This document shows positions 25,900-34,638 of a stretch of 64,000 bases of DNA, one piece after another. The stretch is from Geotalea sp. SG265 (lineage in GTDB: Bacteria > Desulfobacterota > Desulfuromonadia > Geobacterales > Geobacteraceae), in the NCBI RefSeq assembly GCF_022808985.1, contig NZ_JAKZFT010000006.1, positions 186,001-250,000 of the forward strand. Direction: 5' to 3'. The notes under the pieces were generated by a model that saw only the letters and a program-made list of their open reading frames with translations, had not been told where the DNA came from and searched no databases. Position 1 is the stretch's first letter. Each line of letters opens with the position of its first letter. Made by a program: the position numbers and the translations under genes.

Positions 25900-26601
25900 T
25901 CAATAGGTCCCGGGCAAGTGGCACTTCGTACAGACCTTGTTACCTGCTTTGTCCTTGTAGTTGTTTTTGATGCTGCCCCAGTTCCTCGGGTGCGGATTGG
26001 CTCCACCAGGTTTGGCGCTGTGGCACTGAATGCAGACATCCCCATCGGGATGGCAGGACTGGCAGGCCTGCAGGTTGCGACGTGCTTCGGCAGGATGCTC
26101 ACCGAAGGCCACACTGTTGATTTTCTGGGTGTCGCCAGACATCAGGTGCGATTTGATGCGCATCTTGCCCTTGGGGAAGCGGTCATGACAGGCGGTGCAG
26201 TATTTCTGGTCATGGCAGCGGTAGCAGGTCTGGGGGTTATCCAGTGCCTTGATGGGATGGATGTTGACGAAGTCGCTGCGATGGCTTTTGGGAACGTAAT
26301 CCCGCCCGAAGGTGTCCACAGTCAGGTCGGCATTTATGCCGCCCCCCTGGTGGCAATCAAGACAGTAAGACTGATCGTGGCATTGGGCGCAATTGTTGCC
26401 GGCCTTGCTTGCCAACGTGCGGTGGCTGCGTACCCAGTCACCATCGTGATTGGGGGCTATGCCTTCAGCCTTGTGGCAATCGGCACACTCGGAAAGCTTG
26501 GAACCGGCATATTCCTTGTGCGGCTGCTTCTGGGCCGTCGCCTGCTGTACATAGAGGGCAGACATCAGCAGAAGAATGCAGATAAACAACACTTTTTTCA
26601 C
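25900..26601 (-). CDS. OmaB-like periplasmic octahaem cytochrome
   Basis: 233 residues, signal peptide ending VQQATA before QKQ, then eight CXXCH sites (CADCH, CAQCH, CLDCH, CYRCH, CTACH, CQSCH, CIQCH, CTKCH), matching OmaB in size and haem number. It is highly similar to the 257-residue paralogue at 20501-21274, sharing CDQSYCLDC-type spacing and the NPHPRNW stretch. Sits 15 bp after the porin gene and 28 bp before the OmcB-like gene. Confidence 0.88.
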   Translation of the reverse strand: MKKVLFICILLLMSALYVQQATAQKQPHKEYAGSKLSECADCHKAEGIAPNHDGDWVRSHRTLASKAGNNCAQCHDQSYCLDCHQGGGINADLTVDTFGRDYVPKSHRSDFVNIHPIKALDNPQTCYRCHDQKYCTACHDRFPKGKMRIKSHLMSGDTQKINSVAFGEHPAEARRNLQACQSCHPDGDVCIQCHSAKPGGANPHPRNWGSIKNNYKDKAGNKVCTKCHLPGTY

Positions 26602-26616
26602 AGTGGCACCTCCTTT

Positions 26617-27831
26617 CTAGAAATCGTAATCGAACGTCACGCGCCCGGAAACGTTTGTGCTGAAACGGGCATTGACATCATCTTGAATACGGCCGGAGAC
26701 CGCCATATTTTTGGCAATTTTGTATTTCCCGCCCAACCAGTAACGACGGGCAATTTCATCTCCGGTCAAGGAATCTCTCTGGTAGACGTCGTAGGTGATA
26801 CCACCGGCAACCTGGGCAACCTTGTTGACGTCGTAAGCAGCATCGATGATAGCACCGTTGGTGCTGCCGTAGTAGCCGTTGCGGTTGTCGTATTCCACAT
26901 TGAACCGGAGCGGTTCGATGGGGCGCAGGGAAAGACCCACGTGGTAGACGTTGGCATGTGCGCCTTCGCCGTAGAACTGACGGTTGTAGCCGCCATTGAC
27001 CGAAACCATATCGTTGAAGGTGTAGTCAACGCGAAAGAGACCTTCACGATATTTATCCACGGCAAAGACGGAGTAGAAAGAGGTGGTGTCGAAGGTGGCA
27101 TAGCTCTGGTAGTATTCGCCGGTGAAGATCAGGTTTGAGAGCGGGAAATACTTCAAGCCGCCCTGCACCTCGTTGAAGGTTTCGGCGGTGAGGTCGTACC
27201 GGGCATTACCGTAAACCTTGACATTGTTGAACAGGTACTGCTTGCCGGACAGGCCCAGGATGTCTCTGGCGATGTCCCCCTGATCAAATTTGCGAAACCA
27301 GCTCACTTCGGCATCGGTGTTCTTGAAGCCGGCCAGATAAGCTCCCATACCGAGGACGGTGTTGGAGGCATCGCCGATTTCACCGTTGAGACCGAATTGG
27401 ACATCACGGCCTCCCAGGATGGTGAAACCTACAGGGCCGATGTTTTTGATGTCCACCTGACCACCGTCGATAATGGCGCTTCCTGCGGCAAGATTGACGA
27501 ACTGACGGCCGATCCTGATGTCCGCCTTGTCGAAGAGGTCGCGGTATTCGCCATACAGGTAGTAAAGACGGCCATTCAGGCCTTCTCCATTGGTGAAGTC
27601 CTGCGAGGCCCTGCCGTAGCCGGTGATGGAGAACTTGCCGGCCTTGTCGATGTTGGTAATGGAAAATCGCAGATACTCGTTCAACTCGATCTGACGATGG
27701 TCATCCAGCAACTCATTGTTGTACGAGAGAAACTGGGTGGAACTTCTGCCGTGAATCTCTGCCGCCATACCTGTTGAAGCACACAGCAGGGAACCGAACA
27801 GAAGCATTCGTAGTAACCCTTTAATCCCCAT
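26617..27831 (-). CDS. OmbB-like porin of the second conduit
   Basis: 404 residues with signal peptide (ending GMA), mature start EIHGRSSTQFLSYNNE and terminal GRVTFDYDF. Strands such as FSITGYGRASQDFTNGEGLNGRLYYLYGEYRDL and IRIGRQFVNLAAGSAIIDGG are shared almost residue for residue with the porin at 21291-22517, so the two sets arose by duplication. AAAGGAGG lies 8 bases before the ATG at 27831. Confidence 0.87.
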   Translation of the reverse strand: MGIKGLLRMLLFGSLLCASTGMAAEIHGRSSTQFLSYNNELLDDHRQIELNEYLRFSITNIDKAGKFSITGYGRASQDFTNGEGLNGRLYYLYGEYRDLFDKADIRIGRQFVNLAAGSAIIDGGQVDIKNIGPVGFTILGGRDVQFGLNGEIGDASNTVLGMGAYLAGFKNTDAEVSWFRKFDQGDIARDILGLSGKQYLFNNVKVYGNARYDLTAETFNEVQGGLKYFPLSNLIFTGEYYQSYATFDTTSFYSVFAVDKYREGLFRVDYTFNDMVSVNGGYNRQFYGEGAHANVYHVGLSLRPIEPLRFNVEYDNRNGYYGSTNGAIIDAAYDVNKVAQVAGGITYDVYQRDSLTGDEIARRYWLGGKYKIAKNMAVSGRIQDDVNARFSTNVSGRVTFDYDF

Positions 27832-28330
27832 TAATTGAACCTCCTTTCCTTACGTTAATACATCTGAAACATAACAAGCTGCTTTCGGCTAAGGATCACC
27901 TCCCCATGGTTCTATATATTGCCTGTAATGTAAAATGGCTTTTTAATTAGGGGTATAACAGCATAAACCTTGCCATTTTGCATTAACAGAATATAACTAC
28001 TCATTTTTTAACTCGTATTTGATCCCGCAGATGTACTGCACAGTTAGGCTGGCGATTTTCCGAATAATTAATAAAAGCAGCTCACTAAAGAACAAATCGG
28101 CTTTCCTGACCTTGTCGCTAGTCAACATACTGACGTCATGAAGTTGACAGAGATGGCCGGACAGACACGGGGTTTTAACGGAATCAGGCCGATTGGATAC
28201 ACCGTTACCTACTCGACAGGTAGGGTATAAAACTTGAGGCTTTTTTTCGAGGAGGGCATTTTTGCCCTGCGATGGATTTATTTCAAAGGCAGGAATGAGA
28301 ACAGAACAGGGGGAAACCGGAATAGCAGCA
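27832..28330. promoter_or_regulatory. Long leader/intergenic region before the second porin-cytochrome set
   Basis: About 500 bp without a convincing gene. On the minus strand it contains a perfect 8-bp inverted repeat AAAATGGC (27932-27939) / GCCATTTT (27972-27979), and an AT-rich stretch between 27900 and 28010 that probably includes the promoter. A further hairpin AGGGCA/TGCCCT sits at 28253-28268. An open frame of 115 codons (27997-28344, minus) shows no recognisable domain and an odd composition; I do not call it. Confidence 0.5.
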
Positions 28331-29509
28331 TCAGCAGGTGTCACCTGGCCGGCTGCTTCCGGCAGTTATGAGAAAAAACATGAGCAGAGCGGCAACGGCG
28401 GCAAGTCCGGCACCGAAGGCAAACGCCGCCCCTGCCCCGGCCGACTGCCAGACAAAACCGAAGAGGAGACTTGCTGGGAGCGCGCCGGCGCCGACTGCAA
28501 AATTGTACCAGCCAAAGGCCGTACCACGTTCGCTCACCGGGGCGATGTCCATCAGGAGGGCTTTTTCGACCCCTTCCGTTAGCCCGTAGAAAAGCCCGTA
28601 GAAGGCGAAGAGGAGCCACACCTGCAGTTCGTTCGCTGCCAGGGCAAAGCCCAAATAGGTCAGAGCATAGATGCACCAGCCACATAGAATTATGCCGCGG
28701 CGGCCAACCCGGTCAGAAAGGGCACCGAAGGGCATGGAAGAGGCCATTTTTATGACATGGAAAAAGGTCCAGAGCAGGGGTATACGCGCCGGAGTGACAC
28801 CTAGCTGGCCGGCCTTGAGCAGGAGAAACGCATCGGAAGAGTTGCCCAGAGTAAAAAGGAAGAGGATGAGAAGGTAGGTGCGAAGCGTTCCCTTGGGAGC
28901 AGCCCTGAGGAAATCGCCGGCGCTTTCTTTTCTGGTACGGGGCACTTCCCTGACCCGCATCAGGATCAAAAGCACCGCCAGCAGCCCCGGCACGGCCGCA
29001 AGCCAGAAAACCGTCCGCAGATCTTTCGTCAGGTAAGCCAGGAGAAAAGTCGCAACCAGCGGGCCGATGACGGCACCGGCATGGTCCATGGAGCGGTGAA
29101 AGCCAAAGGCCTTGCCGCGCAGGGAGGGATCGACCGAATCGCCGATGAGGGCGTCCCGGGGTGAGGTCCTAATCCCTTTTCCGATGCGGTCGGCAAAGCG
29201 GATGAAGAGAACTGCCGCAGGAGATGCAGCGGCGGCCATAAGCGGACGGGCCAGGGAGGACATGGTATAGCCCCAGAAGACGAGCCGCTGCCGGTTTTTT
29301 GTCCGGTCGGAGACAATGCCGGAGAAAAGCTTGAGAAAAGAGGCTGTAGACTCCGCCACCCCTTCGATGACGCCGAGGAAGGCGGGGCCGCCACCGAGAA
29401 CGGTGGTGAGAAACAGCGGCAGCAGCGGATATATCATTTCACTGGAGACGTCAGTCAGAAAACTGACGACGCCGAGGATGAGGACGTTGCCGGTAATGCC
29501 GCGGAACAC
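28331..29509 (-). CDS. Major facilitator superfamily transporter
   Basis: 392 residues with about twelve hydrophobic segments. N-terminus NVLILGVVSFLTDVSSEMIYPLLPLFLT and the loop FSGIVSDRTKNRQRLVFWGY (the MFS A-like motif between helices 2 and 3), plus IRTSPRDALIGDS, are characteristic of a widespread bacterial MFS subgroup of unknown substrate. The start is GTG at 29509, selected by GGAGG five bases upstream. Monocistronic in appearance, with a CACGAAT-type repeat upstream. Confidence 0.8.
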   Translation of the reverse strand: MFRGITGNVLILGVVSFLTDVSSEMIYPLLPLFLTTVLGGGPAFLGVIEGVAESTASFLKLFSGIVSDRTKNRQRLVFWGYTMSSLARPLMAAAASPAAVLFIRFADRIGKGIRTSPRDALIGDSVDPSLRGKAFGFHRSMDHAGAVIGPLVATFLLAYLTKDLRTVFWLAAVPGLLAVLLILMRVREVPRTRKESAGDFLRAAPKGTLRTYLLILFLFTLGNSSDAFLLLKAGQLGVTPARIPLLWTFFHVIKMASSMPFGALSDRVGRRGIILCGWCIYALTYLGFALAANELQVWLLFAFYGLFYGLTEGVEKALLMDIAPVSERGTAFGWYNFAVGAGALPASLLFGFVWQSAGAGAAFAFGAGLAAVAALLMFFLITAGSSRPGDTC

Positions 29510-29527
29510 GGAACCTCCAAGAACCCT

Positions 29528-29620
29528 TTAACCACGAATGTCACGAATTTTCACGAATTAAAATTCAAAACCGATCTATTGATTTTTATTCGTGTCCATT
29601 CGTGCCATTGGTGGCTGCTT
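29528..29620. repeat. CACGAAT-type dispersed palindromic repeat
   Basis: The left arm CCACGAATGTCACGAAT and right arm ATTCGTGTCCATTCGTG are inverted copies around an AT-rich centre. The same units occur at about 22690-22770 and 51270-51315. It fills the spacer between the MFS start and the end of speA. Confidence 0.75.
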
Positions 29621-29643
29621 GACTAAGGCCTTTGCGGGTGTGG

Positions 29644-31554
29644 CTATTCTCCCAGATAAGTATAGCCCAACAGTGTTTTGTCCAACAGCTCGATGAAATG
29701 GCTGCTCTCCTCGATGGAGACCTTGCGCTGGGCGACCCCCTTCTCCAGGTGTTCCCTGACGCACTTGAGGATCTCCGGCCCCTTGTACTGCACGTATTTG
29801 AGGCTCTCCCAGCAGACGTCGCCGTTGATGACCGTGTCGATCATGTAGCCGGTCTTCTTGTTGAAGGTGATGTGCACGGCGTTGGTGTCGCCGAAGAGGT
29901 TATGCATGTCCCCCAGGATCTCCTGGTAGGCGCCGATGAGGAAGAAGCCGATGTAGTAATCCTCGTCCTTGCGGATCTTGTGCAGGGGGAGGAATTTCGT
30001 CCGGCCGTTCTCACCGACGAAGCTGGTGATTTCCCCATCGGAATCGCAGGTGATGTCGGCGATGGAGGCAATAACGTCCGGCTTCTGGTTCAGGCGCTGG
30101 ATCGGCACAATGGGAAAGAGCTGGTCGATGGCCCAGGAGTCGGGAATGGACTGGAAGAGGGAAAAGTTGGCAAAATAGGTCTGGCGCAGAGCCAGCTGGA
30201 AATTCTGCAGTTCCTCGGGGATCGGCTTGATCTTCTCGACGATACTGTTGATTTTGCGGATGATCTTGCCGTAGAGCCATTCGGCCATGGCCCGCTCGTT
30301 GAGGGTCAGGTAGCCCAGGTTGAAGAGGCTCACCGCCTCCTGGATCAGCTGCAGGGTGTCGTGGTAGTCTTCCCGCAGGCTGTAGCGGTCGATGCTCTTG
30401 TGGATGTCCACCAGCTTCTTGACCGTCGGCGCCAGCTTTTCCGCAGCCGCCAGTTCCTCTTCGAAATCGGGGGTCAGTTGCTGGGTGTTGGTATTGAGGA
30501 CGTTGGTCACCAGCACCGAGTAATGGGCGACGGTCGCCCGTCCCGACTCGGAAATGATGTTGGGGCACTCTACCCCGGCGTCATCGCAGATGTTCTTGAT
30601 CTGGTAGATGACGTCGTTGGCATATTCCTCCACCGAATAGTTGACGCTGGAAAAGTAGCTGGACTTGGAGCCGTCGTAATCCACCCCGAGACCGCCGCCG
30701 ATATCCACGTACTCGACTCCAACCCCCATCTTGCGCAGTTCCGTATAGACCCGCGCCCCTTCGATAAGGGCCGTCTTTATCTTGTCGATCTTGGTGATCT
30801 GGGAACCGATATGGAAATGGATCAGCTTGACCTGGCCGATGAGACCGTTCTCTTCCAGAAGGTCGATGGCGGCAATGATTTCCGACATGCGCAGGCCGAA
30901 TTTGGCGTCTTCTCCACCTGAAGTGGCCCATTTGCCGGTTCCCTTGGAGGAGAGTTTGACGCGGATGCCCAGCCTGGGCTGAATGCCAGTCTTCTTCACC
31001 AGCTCGATAACCTTCTCCAGTTCAAAGAGCTTTTCGATAACCAGGGTGATGTCGTAGCCGATGGCGGTGGCATAGAGCACTGTCTCGATATATTCGCTGT
31101 CCTTGTAGCCATTGCAGATGATGGGCAGGTTGTTGCCACTGGAAATACCGATGCCAGCCACAAGCTCCGGCTTGGAACCCACTTCGAGGCCGATGTTGTA
31201 TCGCTTGCCGTAACCGGCGATCGCCTCCACCACCTGGCGCTGCTGGTTCACCTTAATGGGAAAGAACGTTTGGTACTTTGCAGGATAGTCGTTTTCCGAG
31301 ATGGCGCCTCTGAATGCGCGGTTGATACTGGCAATGCGCCCCTGGAGAACATCCATGAAGCGGAGCAGGATGGGAGGCTTGATCTTTCGCTTGATCAGGT
31401 CATCCACCAGCACCCGCAGATCGATCGAGCTCTTGGAGCTGGACGACGGGTGAACGCAGATGTTCCCCTTCTTGTTGATTGAAAAAAGATCCGCGCCCCA
31501 GTTGTCCAGGTTGTAGATTTTGGAACTATCATTAATAGACCAACGCTCCGACAT
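29644..31554 (-). CDS. speA: Biosynthetic arginine decarboxylase
   Basis: 636 residues, full length for SpeA. A PLP enzyme of the alanine-racemase fold that converts arginine to agmatine, first step to putrescine. Signatures: FFPIKVNQQRQVVEAI (PLP lysine, ~98), NIGLEVGSKPELV, LIHFHIGSQI, YVDIGGGLGVDYDGS and ISESGRATVAHYSVLV. The ATG at 31554 follows GGAGG. It lies at the 3' end of a series with nspC and the carboxynorspermidine synthase on the same strand, although a palindromic repeat pair separates it from nspC. No agmatinase or agmatine deiminase lies in the window. Confidence 0.93.
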   Translation of the reverse strand: MSERWSINDSSKIYNLDNWGADLFSINKKGNICVHPSSSSKSSIDLRVLVDDLIKRKIKPPILLRFMDVLQGRIASINRAFRGAISENDYPAKYQTFFPIKVNQQRQVVEAIAGYGKRYNIGLEVGSKPELVAGIGISSGNNLPIICNGYKDSEYIETVLYATAIGYDITLVIEKLFELEKVIELVKKTGIQPRLGIRVKLSSKGTGKWATSGGEDAKFGLRMSEIIAAIDLLEENGLIGQVKLIHFHIGSQITKIDKIKTALIEGARVYTELRKMGVGVEYVDIGGGLGVDYDGSKSSYFSSVNYSVEEYANDVIYQIKNICDDAGVECPNIISESGRATVAHYSVLVTNVLNTNTQQLTPDFEEELAAAEKLAPTVKKLVDIHKSIDRYSLREDYHDTLQLIQEAVSLFNLGYLTLNERAMAEWLYGKIIRKINSIVEKIKPIPEELQNFQLALRQTYFANFSLFQSIPDSWAIDQLFPIVPIQRLNQKPDVIASIADITCDSDGEITSFVGENGRTKFLPLHKIRKDEDYYIGFFLIGAYQEILGDMHNLFGDTNAVHITFNKKTGYMIDTVINGDVCWESLKYVQYKGPEILKCVREHLEKGVAQRKVSIEESSHFIELLDKTLLGYTYLGE

Positions 31555-31565
31555 CTTACCTCCAG

Positions 31566-31850
31566 GGCGGCGCCATATTTGCGCCCTTCCGCCGTCTGCT
31601 CCTCGTCAGGCTCCTCGACGTAGCGCTGCTACGCCTGCGGGCCTTCCTCGTCACAGCCAACGGAATCATCGCAAATCTGTCACCGCTGCAACTTCTTGCT
31701 AGTGAAAAAAGCATTTTACAACAACCGGGGCGAGAGATTTCGGCCAGGTCGGCGCACCCGCAGGAAGCTCCGGCGGAGGCGTAGCAGCGCTACGCCGCAC
31801 AACGAGAGCTTCCGAGGACGCGTCGAGATGGTCGGAAGGTATCGCCCCCC
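31566..31850. repeat. Pair of GGCGTAG-core palindromic repeats between nspC and speA
   Basis: Two copies, roughly 31566-31684 and 31731-31850, in opposite orientation. Each has a self-complementary core (CGTAGCGCTGCTACGCC near 31619; GGCGTAGCAGCGCTACGCC at 31778-31796). Flanks such as AGGTCGGCGCACCCGCAGGAA and GAGGACGCGTCGAGATG-like sequence recur in the copies at 33033-33155 and 34373-34640. Confidence 0.75.
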
Positions 31851-33005
31851 CTACGACAACCTGCTCTTGAAATCAGGATAACCAAACTGCCGCACCACCT
31901 TCAACTGCTCCGTCTCCGGCTCCCAGGTGCAGATGGCCGGATGCTGGATACCGTTGAAGGTGGTGGTCTTGACCATGGTGTAGTGGGACATGTCCTCGAA
32001 GGCGAGCCGGTCTCCCGGCTTGAGCGGCTCATCGAACGACCAGTCGCCGATGACGTCCCCAGCCAGGCATGATGGCCCACCCAGGCGATAAGTGTAGCGC
32101 TTCTCACCGGGGTCGAAGCCGCCGGTGATTCCTGGACGGTAGGGCATCTCCAGCACGTCAGGCATATGACAGGTGGCGGAAACGTCGAGGATGGCGATGT
32201 CCATACCGTTCTTCACCACATCCATCACTTCGCCGACCAGGATTCCGGTGCCGATGGCTATGGCCTCGCCAGGTTCCAGGTAGACCTCCACGCCGTACTT
32301 CCCCTTCAGGCACTTCACCAGTTCCACCAGTGCGTCGATATCATAACCCTCACGGGTGATATGGTGCCCTCCCCCCAGGTTGAGCCATTTCATGCCGGCC
32401 ATGAAACGGCCGAATTTCTCGTCGAAGACCTGTACCGTCCGCTCCAGAGGCTCGAAAAGCTGCTCACACAGGGTATGGAAATGGAGCCCCTCCACCCCCT
32501 CCAGGGAACGTCCCTCGAACTCACGTCGCGGTATACCGAGCCTGGAATTGGGTGCACAGGGATCATAAATGGCGGTATGCCCCTCGGAATGTTCCGGATT
32601 GACCCTGAGCCCCACCGACACCCTTCCCTGTTCCTTTTCCCATAGGGGCCGGAAGCGCTCCAGCTGGTTGAATGAATTGAATACCAGGTGATTGGAGAGC
32701 TGCAGCAGTTCCCTGACATCGCTCTCCTTGAACGCTGCGGCGAAGGAATGCACCTCGCGCCCGAACTCCTCGCGTCCCAGGCGCGCCTCCCACCGGCTGC
32801 TGGCGCAAACTCCGTGGAGCGTCTCCCGGATGATGGGGAAGACCGACCACATGGAGAAAGCCTTCAGCGCCAGAAGAATCTTCGCGCCGCTCCGGCGCTG
32901 GACGTCATCGAGGATGGCCAGGTTATGGCGCAACCGCCCCAGGTCCACCACATATGCGGGGGAAGGAGCCAGCTTAAGGATTTTGTCGATGTCGATACCA
33001 GTCAT
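31851..33005 (-). CDS. nspC: Carboxynorspermidine/carboxyspermidine decarboxylase
   Basis: 384 residues of the fold III PLP decarboxylases. It removes the carboxyl group of carboxy(nor)spermidine to give (nor)spermidine. Hallmarks: SPAYVVDLGRLRHNLAIL, ILLALKAFSMW with the PLP lysine (~48), LRVNPEHSEG, GLHFHTLCEQ, WLNLGGGHHITREGYD, YLEPGEAIAIGTG and the C-terminal DVSATCHMPDVLEMPYRP. Encoded together with the synthase at 33161, which supplies its substrate. Confidence 0.92.
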   Translation of the reverse strand: MTGIDIDKILKLAPSPAYVVDLGRLRHNLAILDDVQRRSGAKILLALKAFSMWSVFPIIRETLHGVCASSRWEARLGREEFGREVHSFAAAFKESDVRELLQLSNHLVFNSFNQLERFRPLWEKEQGRVSVGLRVNPEHSEGHTAIYDPCAPNSRLGIPRREFEGRSLEGVEGLHFHTLCEQLFEPLERTVQVFDEKFGRFMAGMKWLNLGGGHHITREGYDIDALVELVKCLKGKYGVEVYLEPGEAIAIGTGILVGEVMDVVKNGMDIAILDVSATCHMPDVLEMPYRPGITGGFDPGEKRYTYRLGGPSCLAGDVIGDWSFDEPLKPGDRLAFEDMSHYTMVKTTTFNGIQHPAICTWEPETEQLKVVRQFGYPDFKSRLS

Positions 33006-33032
33006 GGCCTATGCCTTTTTAAAAAGAACATC

Positions 33033-33155
33033 TGGGGCGAGAGGTTTCCGCCAGGTCGGCGCACCCGCAGGAAGTCCCGCGGAGGCGTAGCCGCGCTACG
33101 CCGCACAAGGAGGCCGCCGAGGACGGCGTCGAGATGGGGGGAAGGTATCGCCCCT
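33033..33155. repeat. GGCGTAG-core palindromic repeat between the synthase gene and nspC
   Basis: Core GGCGTAGCCGCGCTACGCC at 33084-33102 with the same flanks as the other copies (AGGTCGGCGCACCCGCAGGAA on the left, GTCGAGATG on the right). Confidence 0.75.
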
Positions 33156-33160
33156 TTACT

Positions 33161-34354
33161 TTACAGTTCCGGCCACGCCCCTTCTACCACCACCTCCGGC
33201 AGCCCCATCGGCCCCAGCTCCGCCAAAAACACCTCCGGATCGAACTGCTCCATGTTCCACACCCCCGGCCCGTGCCACTTGCCGGTCATCATCATAATGG
33301 CGCCGACCACTGCCGGAACCCCCGTAGTGTAGCTAATGGCCTGGGATTTCACCTCTTTATAGCAGGCCTCGTGGTCGCAGATGTTGTAGATATAGACCTG
33401 CTTGCGTTTGCCATCCTTGAGCCCACGGGCAATGACGCCGATGCAGGTCTTCCCCTTGGTCAGCGGCCCAAGTGAGCCCGGATCGGGGAGCAGCGCCTTC
33501 AGGAACTGGATGGGGACGATCTTCTGCCCCTGGAATTCCACCTCGTCGATGCGGGTCATCCCCACGTTCTGCAGCACCTCCAAGTGCTTCAGGTAATTGT
33601 CGGAGAAGGTCATCCAGAACTGGGCCTTCTTGATGGTGGGGATATGCTTGACGATGGACTCCATCTCCTCATGGTAAAGGCGGTAGATGTTCATGGGACC
33701 GATACCCTCCGGGAAGTCGAAGACGCGCTTCGTGGACAGCGGCGGAGACTCCTGGAATGCGCCGTTTTCCCAATGGCGGCAGGTGGCGGTTACCTCGCGG
33801 ATATTGATCTCCGGGTTGAAGTTGGTCGCAAAGGGTTGGCCATGGGAGCCGGCATTGGCATCGATGATGTCCAACTCCTCGATCACATCCAGGTACTTTT
33901 TGGCGGCCAGAGCAGTATAGACGTTGGTGACACCGGGATCGAAGCCGGAGCCGAGCAGGGCCATGATGCCCGCCTGTTTGAACCGGTCCTGATAGGCCCA
34001 CTGCCAGGAATACTCGAATTTGGCCGTGTCCAGCGGCTCATAATTGGCGGTATCCAGGTAATCGACGCCGGTCTCAAGGCAGGCATCCATGATGTGCAGG
34101 TCCTGGTAGGGGAGCGCCACGTTGATCACCAGCTTCGGCTGCACCTTTTTTATCAGGGCGACCAGTTCGGGCACGTTGTCCGCATCGACCTGGGCGGTGT
34201 TGATGGGGGAGGAAATCTGGGCGGCGATGGCATCGCATTTGGCTTTGGTCCTGGATGCCAGAGTGATCTCGCTGAAGATGTCCCGCCGCTGGGCGCATTT
34301 GTGGGTCACGACCTGGCCAACACCGCCGGCACCAATTATCAGTACTTTGCTCAT
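33161..34354 (-). CDS. Saccharopine-dehydrogenase-family carboxynorspermidine synthase
   Basis: 397 residues from the ATG at 34354, preceded by AGGAGG; nine more codons are open upstream but have no such site. The N-terminus SKVLIIGAGGVGQVVTHKCAQ is an NAD(P)-binding Rossmann motif; later GSGFDPGVTNVYTALAAKKY and AISYTTGVPAVVGAIMMMTGKWHGPGVWNMEQFDPE match the LYS9-like family that includes carboxyspermidine dehydrogenase. That enzyme joins aspartate semialdehyde with putrescine or diaminopropane by reductive condensation. Adjacency to nspC and speA supports the polyamine role over lysine metabolism. Confidence 0.87.
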   Translation of the reverse strand: MSKVLIIGAGGVGQVVTHKCAQRRDIFSEITLASRTKAKCDAIAAQISSPINTAQVDADNVPELVALIKKVQPKLVINVALPYQDLHIMDACLETGVDYLDTANYEPLDTAKFEYSWQWAYQDRFKQAGIMALLGSGFDPGVTNVYTALAAKKYLDVIEELDIIDANAGSHGQPFATNFNPEINIREVTATCRHWENGAFQESPPLSTKRVFDFPEGIGPMNIYRLYHEEMESIVKHIPTIKKAQFWMTFSDNYLKHLEVLQNVGMTRIDEVEFQGQKIVPIQFLKALLPDPGSLGPLTKGKTCIGVIARGLKDGKRKQVYIYNICDHEACYKEVKSQAISYTTGVPAVVGAIMMMTGKWHGPGVWNMEQFDPEVFLAELGPMGLPEVVVEGAWPEL

Positions 34355-34372
34355 GGAACGCCTCCTGAGAAG

Positions 34373-34638
34373 GGCCGCCATATTTGCGCGCTAACGACGT
34401 GTGCTCGTCGGTCCGGTCCTCGGCGTAGCGCTGCTACGCCTGCGGCCGTCCCTCCTCGCTTCCGCCGTTATCATCGCAAATCTGACGCCCCGTAGGTTTA
34501 AAAACCGAGACTGCCAAGGATGCGAGATTTGCGTCAGGTCGGCGCACCCGCAGGAAATCCAAGCGGAGGCGTAGCAGCGCTACGCCGCACAAAGGGATTT
34601 CCGAGGACGCGTCGAGATGACGTGAAGATCACATCCCC
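34373..34638. repeat. Pair of GGCGTAG-core palindromic repeats before the synthase gene
   Basis: Two copies, about 34373-34486 (core 34422-34440) and 34525-34638 (core 34568-34586), in opposite orientation, with the flanks seen between nspC and speA. They fill the spacer between the regulator gene and the carboxynorspermidine synthase. Confidence 0.75.

Noticed and set aside
25918-27138. 406-codon plus-strand frame opposite the cytochrome and porin genes
   Set aside because: Antisense of genes with clear CXXCH motifs and barrel strands; no ribosome binding site or domain.
27997-28344. 115-codon minus-strand frame before the second porin gene
   Set aside because: No convincing start site or domain; may contain a regulator remnant, but evidence is too weak.
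29632-30921. 429-codon plus-strand frame opposite speA
   Set aside because: Antisense of a fully conserved SpeA.
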